This document shows positions 25,153-34,058 of a DNA stretch of 43,826 nucleotides, piece after piece. The stretch's first letter is position 1; each line of letters opens with the position of its first letter. Below the pieces are notes generated by a model. It was not told where the DNA came from and ran no database searches. It was given only the letters and a program-made list of their open reading frames with translations. Both the position numbers and the translations under genes were made by a program. The DNA is from Longimonas sp040409695 (GTDB lineage: Bacteria > Bacteroidota > Rhodothermia > Rhodothermales > Salinibacteraceae). The DNA is taken from the NCBI RefSeq assembly GCF_040409695.1, contig NZ_JARWGJ010000062.1, positions 1-43,826 of the forward strand, given 5' to 3'.

Positions 25153-26646
25153 ATGACCCGAACACTTACTTCATTCCTCTTATCCATCGCTTTGCTGTTT
25201 GCCTTCACGGTAGACACGTCCGACGCGCAGACGAAGCGAGCCGGCGATACGTTCTATATCAAAGCGGGTGTTGGTCTTGTAGACTACGCTGGTGAACGGA
25301 GCCCAACGTCTGGCTTTGGCGACATCTTTGACACAGAGAAGTTCGACGAAAGCTTCCCGTTTGGCTTCCTCGGCGAGTTTGGATACAAGTTCAACCCCAA
25401 CTTCGGTATCGGTCTTGGTGTCCAGTATGGTGACTACCAGTTTGCTGGTGGCCCCGGACGTCCTGGCCTGGAAAGCGCGGGCATTACGACAGCCTACTTG
25501 ACCGGGCGTCTCGGTCTGGGTGCTCGTAGTTGGACGATCTCTCCGTACGCTGACTTTGGCGGTCACGTCTCGTTCGGTGGCGAAGACACGGCCTTCGGTC
25601 CGACCGTGGCAGGTGGATTCGATATCGTCGTGAGCCGCCACACCTCGCTCTTTGTTGAGGCTCGCAGCCACCTTACGTTCCCAGGCGACGCGCTCGACAA
25701 CCTTGAGCAGGCCGACTACGATTCATTCGATGCCCTCACGATTATGCCCGCTCTCGGCATCTCGTACACGTTCCAGCCTGCTACGACGGCTCCGGCCATC
25801 TTTGCAATTGATGGACCTGCTGAACTCGATACCGGCGAATCCGGAACGTTCTCGGCAACCGTCAACGAAGACGACGTCACCCGCCCGGTCTCCTACCAGT
25901 GGGACTTTGGCGATGGATCAACGGGATCGGGTCTGCTGACGACGCACACCTTCAATCAGGAGGGACAGTACGAAGTGACCTTCACGGCGAGCAACGAAGC
26001 CGGCGAAGTATCGGAGTCGCTCACGGTTAACGTGACCGATCCGCCTGCTCCGGCACGCATTGCGACGATCAACGCCGATCCGAGCCCTGCAACCGCGGGT
26101 CAGGAAGTTACCTTCACGAGCAACGTACGCGGCGACACGCCGATCACGTATGAATGGGACTTCGGCGATGGCAACACCGGTACCGGTGAAACTGCCACGC
26201 ACACCTTCGATGAAGAAGGAGAGTACACGGTCACGCTCAACGCCTCGAACGACGTAGGCGACGACTCCCGCTCTCTCACGCTGATGGTCGAGCCCGACCT
26301 GCCGCCGATCTGCGGTACCGTTACGGAGCTCAACCCGGCATTCTTCGGTGTCAACTCCAGCACGCTCACGGATGAAGCCCGCAGCGCGCTTGAAGAGAAC
26401 GCCGAGATCCTCGCTGAGTGCACGAACCTCACGGTTCGCGTCGAAGGCTTCGCTGCCGCTGGCGAGCGCAACCCGGATGAGCTGTCGCAAGACCGCGCTC
26501 AGGCCGTCGCTGACTTCTACGAAGAAAACGATGTGCCAGCCGACCGGATTACGGTGCAAGGCCGCGGTGCGATCGACGACGATACCACCACCAAGAAAGC
26601 GGGTACGGAACAGCAGCGCCGCGTGGACTCGATCCCACAGCGCTAA
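25153..26646 (+). CDS. OmpA-like outer-membrane protein with two PKD domains
   Basis: A 497-residue protein with a signal peptide (cleavage near SDA-Q, residue 25), an OmpA-type 8-strand barrel (about 30-207, GYKFNPNFGIGLGVQYG), two PKD domains (about 215-295 and 302-380; YQWDFGDG and YEWDFGDG) and an OmpA-like C-terminal domain (about 388-497). The usual peptidoglycan-binding Asp is replaced: the GxTD position reads GFAA (Ala434/435), although the downstream Arg448 remains. ATG at 25153 is preferred to the upstream part of the frame. A terminator follows, and the next gene is a shorter paralogue. Confidence 0.93.
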   Translation: MTRTLTSFLLSIALLFAFTVDTSDAQTKRAGDTFYIKAGVGLVDYAGERSPTSGFGDIFDTEKFDESFPFGFLGEFGYKFNPNFGIGLGVQYGDYQFAGGPGRPGLESAGITTAYLTGRLGLGARSWTISPYADFGGHVSFGGEDTAFGPTVAGGFDIVVSRHTSLFVEARSHLTFPGDALDNLEQADYDSFDALTIMPALGISYTFQPATTAPAIFAIDGPAELDTGESGTFSATVNEDDVTRPVSYQWDFGDGSTGSGLLTTHTFNQEGQYEVTFTASNEAGEVSESLTVNVTDPPAPARIATINADPSPATAGQEVTFTSNVRGDTPITYEWDFGDGNTGTGETATHTFDEEGEYTVTLNASNDVGDDSRSLTLMVEPDLPPICGTVTELNPAFFGVNSSTLTDEARSALEENAEILAECTNLTVRVEGFAAAGERNPDELSQDRAQAVADFYEENDVPADRITVQGRGAIDDDTTTKKAGTEQQRRVDSIPQR

Positions 26647-26705
26647 CCCGCACCGCACACGTAAATCGTAGCAGCGCATCAAGCTAAGCCGCTGCTACCG
26701 TGCAT

Positions 26706-26747
26706 GAGCGAGCCTGCTTCCTCCGGGAAGTGGGCTCGCTCTTTTTT
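26706..26747 (+). terminator. Rho-independent terminator after ompA-like gene
   Basis: GAGCGAGCC (26706-26714) pairs with GGCTCGCTC (26733-26741), followed by six T. It lies 60 bases after the stop codon. Confidence 0.9.
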
Positions 26748-26930
26748 GTTGGTATGTGATGCCTCACACATTCCGCGCATGCGCTCTTTCCGACATGTGT
26801 CAAGCGCCGAAACTGGATGACACTCCAGATCCTCTATTGGTATGCTGCGCTGTTCACCACATGAATGCTTCTGCCGTGCTCTTTCACTACAGTAGCTCGC
26901 CTTATTAGAGATGACTACGCGCCGCTCCCA

Positions 26931-27938
26931 ATGCATTGCGCATCCCTTTTCCGTCGCATATCGCACACCTCGCACCTGCCTGCCTCCGTCCAGGCATCAT
27001 GCCCTTTCTTCGCACATGCGAGCCTGGCGTATTTCGTAGCAGCAGGATATCTGCTTGTCATTCTTGGCGGCTGTACTTCTATGCAGCCGCCTCGCGTGCT
27101 CGCTCTCAGCGGACCTGGGGAAGTCCCTGTAGACACGGCAGCTGTCTTTGTCGCGCAGATCAACGAGCAGGCTACCGAGCACGTGCGTCTCGATTGGGAC
27201 TTTGGGGACGGCACGACCGATGTTGGACTTCGCGCGGTTCACCGCTTTGCACGTAGCGGCACGTTTACCGTCCGTTTCACCGCTGCCAACGAAGCCGGGT
27301 CCGCAACGCGTACCCATCTCGTTCGCGTGCAGCCCCCAACTGCATCTCCTCAGATTGCGACTATTCAGGCGGTTCCGAACCCGGTCGTGGTCGGACAGCC
27401 CGTAACCTACCAGGCAGATGTGCGGGGCGTAGTCGCGGAACGCCTCTGGAGTTATGGCGACGGAACGGAGGTCTCAGATGCAAGCGGGGAGCACCGGTAT
27501 ACGGCCCCTGGCACGTACGCCGTGCGCCTGTACGTGGCCAACGAAGCGGGAAGCGACACACGCACGGTCTCGCTCACCGTGCGGCCTGACGTACCTGCGC
27601 TCTGCCGGGCTGACCTTGAAACCAACCCGGTTTTCTTTGCCCACGGCACCAGCCACCTCTCTGACAGCGCCCGGGAAGCGCTGCGTGCTAATGCAGAGCT
27701 TTTTGCCACGTGTGCTCCTCTCCCCATTCGTATTGAGGCGTACGCTCGCTCCAGCGAACCCCGCGCAGCCACGTTGGCTCATGACCGGGGCCGTGCAGTT
27801 GCAATGTTCTACCAGCAGCAGCGCATCGATCCAGAGCGGCTTCTGGTGGATGCGCGTACTGTACCTGCTCCCGCGGGGAAGACGCGCAAAGGCGGGCTGT
27901 CCTTACAGCGCGTTACCTCTCATCTCGTTAACGAGTAG
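26931..27938 (+). CDS. PKD-domain lipoprotein with degenerate OmpA-like domain
   Basis: A 335-residue protein from ATG 26931, with a hydrophobic segment near residues 31-47 and lipobox LGGC (Cys48), so probably a lipoprotein. Two PKD domains (LDWDFGDG and RLWSYGDG) and an OmpA-like C-terminal domain follow. It is a paralogue of the preceding gene without the barrel; the linkers PQIATIQAVPNPVVVGQPVT and ARIATINADPSPATAGQEVT align closely. The peptidoglycan-binding Asp position has become Arg in IEAYARSS. The start is uncertain because the pre-lipobox region is longer than usual; 26865 is an alternative. Confidence 0.85.
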   Translation: MHCASLFRRISHTSHLPASVQASCPFFAHASLAYFVAAGYLLVILGGCTSMQPPRVLALSGPGEVPVDTAAVFVAQINEQATEHVRLDWDFGDGTTDVGLRAVHRFARSGTFTVRFTAANEAGSATRTHLVRVQPPTASPQIATIQAVPNPVVVGQPVTYQADVRGVVAERLWSYGDGTEVSDASGEHRYTAPGTYAVRLYVANEAGSDTRTVSLTVRPDVPALCRADLETNPVFFAHGTSHLSDSAREALRANAELFATCAPLPIRIEAYARSSEPRAATLAHDRGRAVAMFYQQQRIDPERLLVDARTVPAPAGKTRKGGLSLQRVTSHLVNE

Positions 27939-28097
27939 ATAGGCAAAGAAAGGCTGTGCATCCCTATGTGACTGAGTTCCAGTTTGCGGCTTTTACTTCG
28001 GTGGGGCTTACCTCGCCTCGCATTCCTTAACAACTCTACTCCTGATGCCTCGTTAAACCATCAACTTTACTTTAGGACACACCGTTACAGACCAAGC

Positions 28098-29087
28098 ATG
28101 TGCACGCCCGCGCCAACTTCTGACTTTGGACGCATGGCTCAGCAGCGCGCTGCACGGGCGCTTAAAGCGGAGGCGGCCCGGCTGGGCTTTGACGCCTGTG
28201 GCATTGCAACGGCAGAGCCGCTCGACGACGAGGCTGCGCGCCTTGAGCAGTGGCTGCTCGAAGGCCGCCACGGTACCATGCACTGGATGGAGCGTCACTT
28301 CGACAAGCGCATTGACCCGACACGGCTGGTGCCGGGCGCTAAAAGCGTGATCTCGGTGCTGCATAATTACTATCAGCCGGATACGCAGCACGACGAGTCG
28401 GCTACGACGGGCAAGATCAGCCGGTATGCGTGGGGCGATGATTATCACGATGTGCTCAAAGACCGCCTCTATTTGCTCTTGCACTGGCTCGAAGAACACG
28501 TGGGGCAGTCGGTGCACGGGCGTGCGTTTGTGGATTCGGCTCCGGTGCTCGACAAGGCCTGGGCCGCGCGAAGCGGACTCGGGTGGCAGGGTAAGCACTC
28601 TAATCTGTTAACGCGCGACATGGGTTCGTTCTTTTTCATCGGCGAGATTATCGTGGATGTGCCGCTACCGAATGACCATCCGGTTGAGGACTTCTGCGGC
28701 TCGTGCACGCGCTGCGTGGATGCCTGCCCGACCGATGCGATCTACCAGCCCTACGCGGTCGACGCCACACGATGCATCTCGTACCTCACGATTGAGCACG
28801 GCGGCGACGATGTGCCCGAAGCGATCTCGGGCGATATGCAGAACTGGATCTTTGGCTGCGACATCTGCCAGGATGTGTGCCCGTGGAATAAGTTCAAAGA
28901 GCCCACGCAAGAGCCCCGCTACCAGCCGCGCAATGGCATGTCGGATACCGACCTGCGCGACTGGGTGGAGCTGGAGCTCGAGGAGTTTCGCGAGCGTTTT
29001 TCCGGCAGCCCCGTTACCCGCGCCACGTACGAGGGCTTTCAGCGCAACGTGCGCACTGCTCTCGAAAACGTATCGGTGGAGGAATAG
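28098..29087 (+). CDS. queG: Epoxyqueuosine reductase
   Basis: QueG performs the last step of queuosine synthesis, reducing epoxyqueuosine to queuosine in tRNA using cobalamin and two 4Fe-4S clusters. The 329-residue protein starts at ATG 28098. It has VDSAPVLDKAWAARSGLGW, the conserved segment carrying the catalytic Asp, then cluster motifs CGSCTRCVDACP and CDICQDVCPW with a further Cys in RCISYLTIEH. Length fits the shorter QueG class without a HEAT C-terminal extension. It converges with the SDR gene 25 bases after its stop. Confidence 0.96.
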   Translation: MCTPAPTSDFGRMAQQRAARALKAEAARLGFDACGIATAEPLDDEAARLEQWLLEGRHGTMHWMERHFDKRIDPTRLVPGAKSVISVLHNYYQPDTQHDESATTGKISRYAWGDDYHDVLKDRLYLLLHWLEEHVGQSVHGRAFVDSAPVLDKAWAARSGLGWQGKHSNLLTRDMGSFFFIGEIIVDVPLPNDHPVEDFCGSCTRCVDACPTDAIYQPYAVDATRCISYLTIEHGGDDVPEAISGDMQNWIFGCDICQDVCPWNKFKEPTQEPRYQPRNGMSDTDLRDWVELELEEFRERFSGSPVTRATYEGFQRNVRTALENVSVEE

Positions 29088-29112
29088 GGACCCCTCCGCC
29101 CGCCGCATGAAG

Positions 29113-29886
29113 CTATTGCATCACGAGACCGCCGTCCACAATCAGGTTCTGCCCCGTGATGGCACGCGCCCACGGCGAAGCAAAGAAGAGCACCGCATCG
29201 GCCATCTCTTCGGGGGTGGTCACCGAGCGTAGCGGCGTAGAGTTGCGGATAAGGTCGAACACGCCGTCGGGCGTCGCATCGCTGGCATCGGTGCGGTCGA
29301 GGAGTCCGCCCGATACCATGTTGACGGTGATGCCCTCGGGGCCAAGTTCCTGCGCCATGTTGCGCACAAAGCCAAGCAGCGCGGCTTTGCCGGTGGTATA
29401 GTCGTGGTACGGCACGACGGGGTTCTGCACCAGATTGGAGCCGATAGCTACGAAGCGCCCAAACCCGGCGTCTTTCATGGCCGGGCGGCACGCTTGCACC
29501 AGGTGGAGCGCTGCTTGCACGCTGCCTTCGAGCTGCGTCTGGTAGTCTGCCCACGACACGGTGTCGGCAGTGGCGCGCGCCTCGGCGTCAAATCGGAAAT
29601 CGATCAGTGCGTTGCTGATGACGGTGGTTACGGGCGTGCCAAAGTGATCGGCAGCGGCCTCGACCATGGCCTGCACGGCCTCGCGATCGCGCACATCGGC
29701 CTGATAGGGGAGCGCGCGGTCGCCAATCGAGGCGGCAACCTCATGGGCAGCGTCTTCGCTCTGGTAGTAGTTTACGACCACGCGTGCGCCTTCGCGCCCA
29801 AAGGCACGGGCAAGGGCGGCGCCGAGTCCGCGACTGGCACCGGTGATGAGAACGACCTGATCGGAAAGGGCAGGGGCTGTAGACAT
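29113..29886 (-). CDS. SDR-family oxidoreductase under a TPP riboswitch
   Basis: A 257-residue classical short-chain dehydrogenase. The nucleotide loop is TGASRGLG (residues 15-22), Ser150 lies in AIGSN and the catalytic pair YTTGK gives Tyr163 and Lys167. ITGQNLIVDGGL near the end is typical of FabG-like members. ATG at 29886 (MSTAPALS) is chosen over a longer extension that runs into the riboswitch region. The substrate is unknown. A TPP riboswitch about 88 bases upstream on the same strand implies repression when thiamin pyrophosphate is plentiful. I recall an SDR gene called oarX in studies of thiamin-regulated genes; this may be that class. Confidence 0.9.
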   Translation of the reverse strand: MSTAPALSDQVVLITGASRGLGAALARAFGREGARVVVNYYQSEDAAHEVAASIGDRALPYQADVRDREAVQAMVEAAADHFGTPVTTVISNALIDFRFDAEARATADTVSWADYQTQLEGSVQAALHLVQACRPAMKDAGFGRFVAIGSNLVQNPVVPYHDYTTGKAALLGFVRNMAQELGPEGITVNMVSGGLLDRTDASDATPDGVFDLIRNSTPLRSVTTPEEMADAVLFFASPWARAITGQNLIVDGGLVMQ

Positions 29887-29973
29887 AGCAGGTAGGCGTT
29901 GGCTTGAAGAAACCTGAAGAAGTGCGAAGCCAGCGGCGCCCCTAAGGCAGACATGCACGGGGAACAGCGGGAA

Positions 29974-30060
29974 GCTTTCCTTCGCCGGTACGATCCGGAT
30001 CAGGTTCGAAGGGTGTATCTCTCAGCCCCTGCGCATTTCTGTGCGGGGGCACCCCCAGCC
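29974..30060 (-). promoter_or_regulatory. TPP (THI-element) riboswitch
   Basis: Read on the minus strand, the aptamer has the 5' GGGGGTGCC block, the diagnostic GGGGCTGAGAGATACACCC segment with CUGAGA, then ACCTGATCCGGATCGTACC and GGCGAAGGAAAGC. Both sensor-arm motifs, CUGAGA and ACCUGAUC, match the consensus, and a CCCCCGCAC/GTGCGCAGGGG-like variable arm lies between. The boundaries are approximate. The only gene downstream on this strand is the SDR. I could not settle the expression platform. Confidence 0.95.
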
Positions 30061-30175
30061 TCGCTATCGAAAAGTGGGTTGGGGGATGCGACGGTGTATC
30101 CGTTGTACGACAGTCCAGACGCATCCCCCTGAACAACACCTAATGTACCACAGCACGCATGCAACCGCAACGGTT

Positions 30176-31531
30176 CTACGCGTCTTCGTGAGGCGTTGCT
30201 ATCTTATCTGCTCGATCTGCTTGACCTGCTTCCTGAACTTCAGCGTCAGACTGCAATTCTTTGGGCACGACCACAAGGAGCCAGATCAGTCCGAATGCAA
30301 CTTGCGCGCCCGCAAAGAGCTGCACCGCGCCGGCAAGATCGAGCCAACCGATCTCAAGCAGCACGCTGGCTGCGCCAATGGATATGCTCTCCGCAATCAT
30401 TACCAGGAGCCATTCGGTTGCAAAGACGCGTCCACGGTAGGCATCTTCGGTGCGTTTCTGCAGGAGCACGGTGGCGAGCACCCAGTTGCCCCCACTGGAG
30501 GCATGTGCCATGACCACCAGCGCGATGACCGTGAACAGGGCAATGCCCTCAGGCGCCCAAGGCACCAAACCGACTACAAAGTAGGCGCCTCCGCTCACTG
30601 CAATGGCACTGCCCAGCACCATGGGCCATTTTGCTTGGTCTGTGAAGAGCCCCCGAGCAATGATCGGCCCGATGCCGGTGCCAATACCACGCGCCATGAA
30701 CAGCACGCCGATGCCTGCCGCGATAGCCCCCGGCGACACCTGCTCGCCGATAAGCGTGAGCATGTAGACGAGTCCGCCCCCGGCCAGCGCCCACGTAGCT
30801 TTGGCTGTTGCGATGCGTGCCACGCGTGGATGTGCTCGAAGATGCGACCAGCCGTCCATGATCTTACGCGCGGCGGTCCGCACCAGTGGATCGGTGTCGG
30901 GCTCGGTATTCTGAGGAATGACGGTGCGATAGACAAACCAGGCCGACCACAGGTAGGTGAGGGCGTCAAGAATGAACACCGCCTCGATCCCTGCGAACTC
31001 CACTACGAATCCCCCCAGCGCAGCGCCTACCGCCAGCATGGTCGACCAGGTAGCTGAAGAGAGCGCATTCGCCGTGAGTAGCTCGCGCGGCGCGGTGATG
31101 TTGGGAATGGATGCGCTCTTTGCGGGCACGTAGACCGACCCCACGACGACCTGTGCAGCGATAAGCACATAGATGAGCGGTACGTGCGCCGCCTCCTGCA
31201 CAAACAGAAACCCCAGCACAATAACGGACCGCACGAGGTCGGCCCCGATCATGAGCCGGCGCCGGTTGTAGCGGTCTACGATAAGTCCGGCAACGGGCGC
31301 AGCCAGGGCCCACGGCAGCATCTTCGCCAGGAAGATCACGCCGATGGCGAGCGGCGAACCGGTGAGCGTAGAGACGAGCGTGTAGAGTGCGATCAGATTG
31401 AACCAGTCGCCTAAGAGCGACAGGCTGCTACCGAACCAGAGCCGGCGGTAGTTGTCGTTGGTGCGCAGCAGCTCCAGATAGCCAGCGCGGTCTTCAACCT
31501 CGATGTCGTGCTTGCGGGGTGATGTAGCCAT
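30176..31531 (-). CDS. MFS transporter
   Basis: A 451-residue major facilitator from ATG 31531, with 12 predicted helices. The first helix follows RRLWFGSSLSLLGDWFNLIAL, and the conserved loop after helix two is GLIVDRYNRRRLMIGAD, typical of the DHA3/EntS-like exporters. The middle loop (DGWSHLRAHPRVARI) is short. The last 30 residues are charged and Ala-rich. The substrate is unknown; drugs or siderophores are usual for this group. The longer open frame upstream of 31531 is not coding. It is upstream of the TPP riboswitch but its own start is 1.5 kb away, so it is not controlled by it. Confidence 0.9.
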   Translation of the reverse strand: MATSPRKHDIEVEDRAGYLELLRTNDNYRRLWFGSSLSLLGDWFNLIALYTLVSTLTGSPLAIGVIFLAKMLPWALAAPVAGLIVDRYNRRRLMIGADLVRSVIVLGFLFVQEAAHVPLIYVLIAAQVVVGSVYVPAKSASIPNITAPRELLTANALSSATWSTMLAVGAALGGFVVEFAGIEAVFILDALTYLWSAWFVYRTVIPQNTEPDTDPLVRTAARKIMDGWSHLRAHPRVARIATAKATWALAGGGLVYMLTLIGEQVSPGAIAAGIGVLFMARGIGTGIGPIIARGLFTDQAKWPMVLGSAIAVSGGAYFVVGLVPWAPEGIALFTVIALVVMAHASSGGNWVLATVLLQKRTEDAYRGRVFATEWLLVMIAESISIGAASVLLEIGWLDLAGAVQLFAGAQVAFGLIWLLVVVPKELQSDAEVQEAGQADRADKIATPHEDA

Positions 31532-31646
31532 AGGCAGTTTGACATGACCCACTCCGCTCCAGGTTTCTGACGATGCTCTGTGCTGGCATTTCTCGCAGCA
31601 ATGTTGCGTTCCGGATCCAGCTGCGTTTCGCACATAAATGCAACCA

Positions 31647-31672
31647 GGTCCACCAAGCAAAACCGGTGGACC
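31647..31672. repeat. Stem-loop between lysS and MFS gene
   Basis: GGTCCACC (31647-31654) and GGTGGACC (31665-31672) form a perfect 8-bp stem with a 10-base loop. It lies 60 bases after the lysS stop with no T-run, so it may slow or process the transcript rather than end it. Confidence 0.5.
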
Positions 31673-31731
31673 CAGCAAGGTGTGGTGCTATGTTGGTTGT
31701 ACCGCAGATTACGCCGGTGGTGTGCACATTG

Positions 31732-33270
31732 TCACTGACTTTCAGGGCGCATCAGGGGGAAGAGGATCACGTCGCGGATAGACTCCTGATCGGTCATCAT
31801 CATGGTGAGGCGGTCGATACCGATGCCAAGTCCGGCAGCGGGCGGCATGCCGTATTCAAGGGCGCGCAGGTAGTCTTCGTCGATGGGCGTGGCTTCGTCG
31901 TCGCCCGCGTCAAGGAGGCGCACCTGTTCTTCGAAGCGCTCGCGCTGGTCATCGGGGTCGTTCAGTTCGCTAAAGGCGTTGCAGATCTCGCGTCCAGCCA
32001 CGAAGCCCTCGAAGCGCTCCACGAGTCCGTCGGTTTCGCGGTGCTTCTTTGCGAGCGGACTCAGCTCAACGGGGTGATCCATTACAAACGTAGGCTGGAT
32101 GAGCGTCGGCTCGACCGTTTCGCTGAAGATCTTGTCGTAGAGCTTGCCTGCACCCAAGTCCGGGTCTACGTCGATACCAAGCTCCTCAGCCACCTCCAGC
32201 AGCTCTTCGCGGGTAGCGCCGTGCAGGTCGTAACCCGTTTTGTCTTCGATGGCCTCAAGAAACGCAATACGATTCCACGGGCGCTCGAACGAAACGGTGT
32301 GCTCGCCGATTGTCACGTCGGTACTGTCGTGCAGCGCTGTGGCAACGGCCTCTACCAGCTGCTCGGTGAAGTCCATCATCCAGTGGTAGTCCTTATACGC
32401 TACGTACAGCTCCATCATCGTAAACTCAGGGTTGTGGAAGCGGCTCAGCCCCTCGTTCCGGAAGTCTTTGCTGATTTCGTAAACGCCTTCGAATCCCCCA
32501 ACCAGGAGCCGCTTGAGGTAGAGCTCGTCTGCGATGCGCAGGTAGAGCTCCATGTCGAGCGCGTTGTGGTGCGTCGTGAAAGGCCGCGCTGTGGCACCGC
32601 CGTACACCGGCTGCAGCACGGGCGTTTCCACTTCAAGATAGCCCTGCGCATCCAGAAACTGACGAAGGGTGCGGATGAGCGTAGCGCGCTGCCGAAAGAC
32701 ATCACGCACGTCAGGGTTGACGGTCAGATCTACGTAGCGCTGCCGGTAGCGGAAGCCCTTGTCGGTAACCTGGTTATAGGTATCGCCTTCATCGGTTTCC
32801 TTCACCACGGGGAGCGGACGCAGCGCCTTTGAAAGCAGCTGCATCTCGTCGACACGCACCGTTACCTCGCCCATGCCGGTGCGAAACACATACCCTTTCA
32901 AGCCCACGATATCCCCAATGTCGAGCAGTTCGGTGAAGACCTCATTGTAGAAGTCCTCGCCGACCTCGTTTTTGCGGATGTACGCCTGAATGGTACCCGA
33001 CTCGTCTTGCACGTCGAAGAAGGCGGAGCCTCCCATCACCCGCATGTTGGTAATGCGCCCGGCCATCGACGCGGTAAGCTTGGTGCCTTCGTCAGGGTCG
33101 TGTGCTTCGTCGTCGAACGTCGCAAGCAGGTCAGCCGCATGGTCGTCTACAGGCCAGCTGTACGGATACGGGTCGATGCCGCGTTGTTCAAGCGCCTGCC
33201 GCTCTTCGCGGCGACGCTGTTCTTGCTCAGAGCGCGTAGGTTCTGGTGAGGCAGACGCGGTGGAATCCAT
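31732..33270 (-). CDS. lysS: Lysyl-tRNA synthetase, class II
   Basis: LysS charges tRNA-Lys. The 512-residue protein from ATG 33270 has an OB-fold N-terminal anticodon-binding domain (SMAGRITNMRVMGGSAFFDV) and a class II catalytic domain. Motif 2 is FRNEGLSRFHNPEFTMMELY and motif 3 is GLGIGIDRLTMMM near the C-terminus. VETPVLQPVYGGATARPF is the usual bacterial LysS segment. Length is normal. The open frame continues upstream to 33363 without protein-like character. Confidence 0.98.
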   Translation of the reverse strand: MDSTASASPEPTRSEQEQRRREERQALEQRGIDPYPYSWPVDDHAADLLATFDDEAHDPDEGTKLTASMAGRITNMRVMGGSAFFDVQDESGTIQAYIRKNEVGEDFYNEVFTELLDIGDIVGLKGYVFRTGMGEVTVRVDEMQLLSKALRPLPVVKETDEGDTYNQVTDKGFRYRQRYVDLTVNPDVRDVFRQRATLIRTLRQFLDAQGYLEVETPVLQPVYGGATARPFTTHHNALDMELYLRIADELYLKRLLVGGFEGVYEISKDFRNEGLSRFHNPEFTMMELYVAYKDYHWMMDFTEQLVEAVATALHDSTDVTIGEHTVSFERPWNRIAFLEAIEDKTGYDLHGATREELLEVAEELGIDVDPDLGAGKLYDKIFSETVEPTLIQPTFVMDHPVELSPLAKKHRETDGLVERFEGFVAGREICNAFSELNDPDDQRERFEEQVRLLDAGDDEATPIDEDYLRALEYGMPPAAGLGIGIDRLTMMMTDQESIRDVILFPLMRPESQ

Positions 33271-33312
33271 AAGAAAGCAGGAAATCGAATCGGTAGCGAG
33301 TAGGAGGAACCA

Positions 33313-33350
33313 GGTAAAAATAGAAACGCCTTCGCATTTGGAAGGCGTTT
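33313..33350 (-). terminator. Rho-independent terminator upstream of lysS
   Basis: AAACGCCTTC (33324-33333) and GAAGGCGTTT (33341-33350) form a perfect 10-bp stem with a 7-base loop. On the minus strand it is followed by CTATTTTTAC, a T-rich tail. It would end transcription from the hypothetical gene at 33489-34058 just ahead of lysS. Confidence 0.8.
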
Positions 33351-33488
33351 CTGCAGAAGACAAGTAACGGGGTACCAGGAGTCGCGTTCGCTGTTGCGGT
33401 ACGGTTTCAGCGCAGTTTCAGCGTGTTCAGCACAACTGCGCAAAAGAGGGAAGATGCCCGGAAGCTTGCTCTGGCAGGGAATCCGGCG

Positions 33489-34058
33489 CTATGCCGTCCA
33501 CTGTTCAGCTTCAACAAGCAGTGTGTTATGATGGGCGCGCAGAAGATCGGCAACCCGGTTGCTCAGGGCACGTGCGGGGCTCTCTTTTTGCTGCGCGTTT
33601 GAAAGTGATGTAAGCTGATTGACGCTCTCGCTAAGCGCTTCAACGGCCTCAAAAAGGGCCTCAGGCCACGGCGGCGCGTCGCCTGCAGCGGCGGGCTTTT
33701 CGCCACACAGACGCGTGAGTCCGTTTCCCTGCATGTCAAGCTGTGCACGGAGCAGCTCTGCCATCTCGTCGATTGTGTGCAACATCTCGTCGAGCTTTTC
33801 ACGCTGTCCGAGCGAGAGCGCAGCCTCTGCCACATGGTATTCGTGGCATGCCACACGCTCCACGATCTTCACGGTTGCCATGACAACCGACTGGAATGCG
33901 GCTCCAGTGTGGCGCTCTTCCAGGATGGATCGGAGCATAGCAAGGTCTGACGGGATGTGCTGAACGAGTGTGGCGGTACCTGCATCTTCAGAGTGACCGG
34001 AGTCCAGTAACATTCTGTCTTCGATCCGCTCGCTGGGAGTGCGCGCAGGGGTATTCAT
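33489..34058 (-). CDS. Hypothetical helical protein, 189 residues
   Basis: I do not recognise this protein. From ATG 34058 (MNTPARTPSERIEDR) it is mostly helical and acidic. A His-bearing stretch is notable (VERVACHEYHVAEAALSL), then LDEMLHTIDEMAELLRAQLD and a C-terminal helical region (ALSNRVADLLRAHHNTLLVEAE). There is no signal peptide or membrane segment. The longer open frame upstream is Arg- and Pro-rich and rejected. A 345-base gap with a nested dyad separates it from the DUF2520 gene on the same strand, and a terminator follows it. Confidence 0.7.
   Translation of the reverse strand: MNTPARTPSERIEDRMLLDSGHSEDAGTATLVQHIPSDLAMLRSILEERHTGAAFQSVVMATVKIVERVACHEYHVAEAALSLGQREKLDEMLHTIDEMAELLRAQLDMQGNGLTRLCGEKPAAAGDAPPWPEALFEAVEALSESVNQLTSLSNAQQKESPARALSNRVADLLRAHHNTLLVEAEQWTA

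Noticed and set aside
30041..31057. Plus-strand open frame of 338 codons across the TPP riboswitch and MFS gene
   Set aside because: It overlaps a confident riboswitch and a confident transporter gene on the other strand.
31573..32832. Plus-strand open frame of 419 codons opposite lysS
   Set aside because: Antisense to lysS and without recognisable domains.
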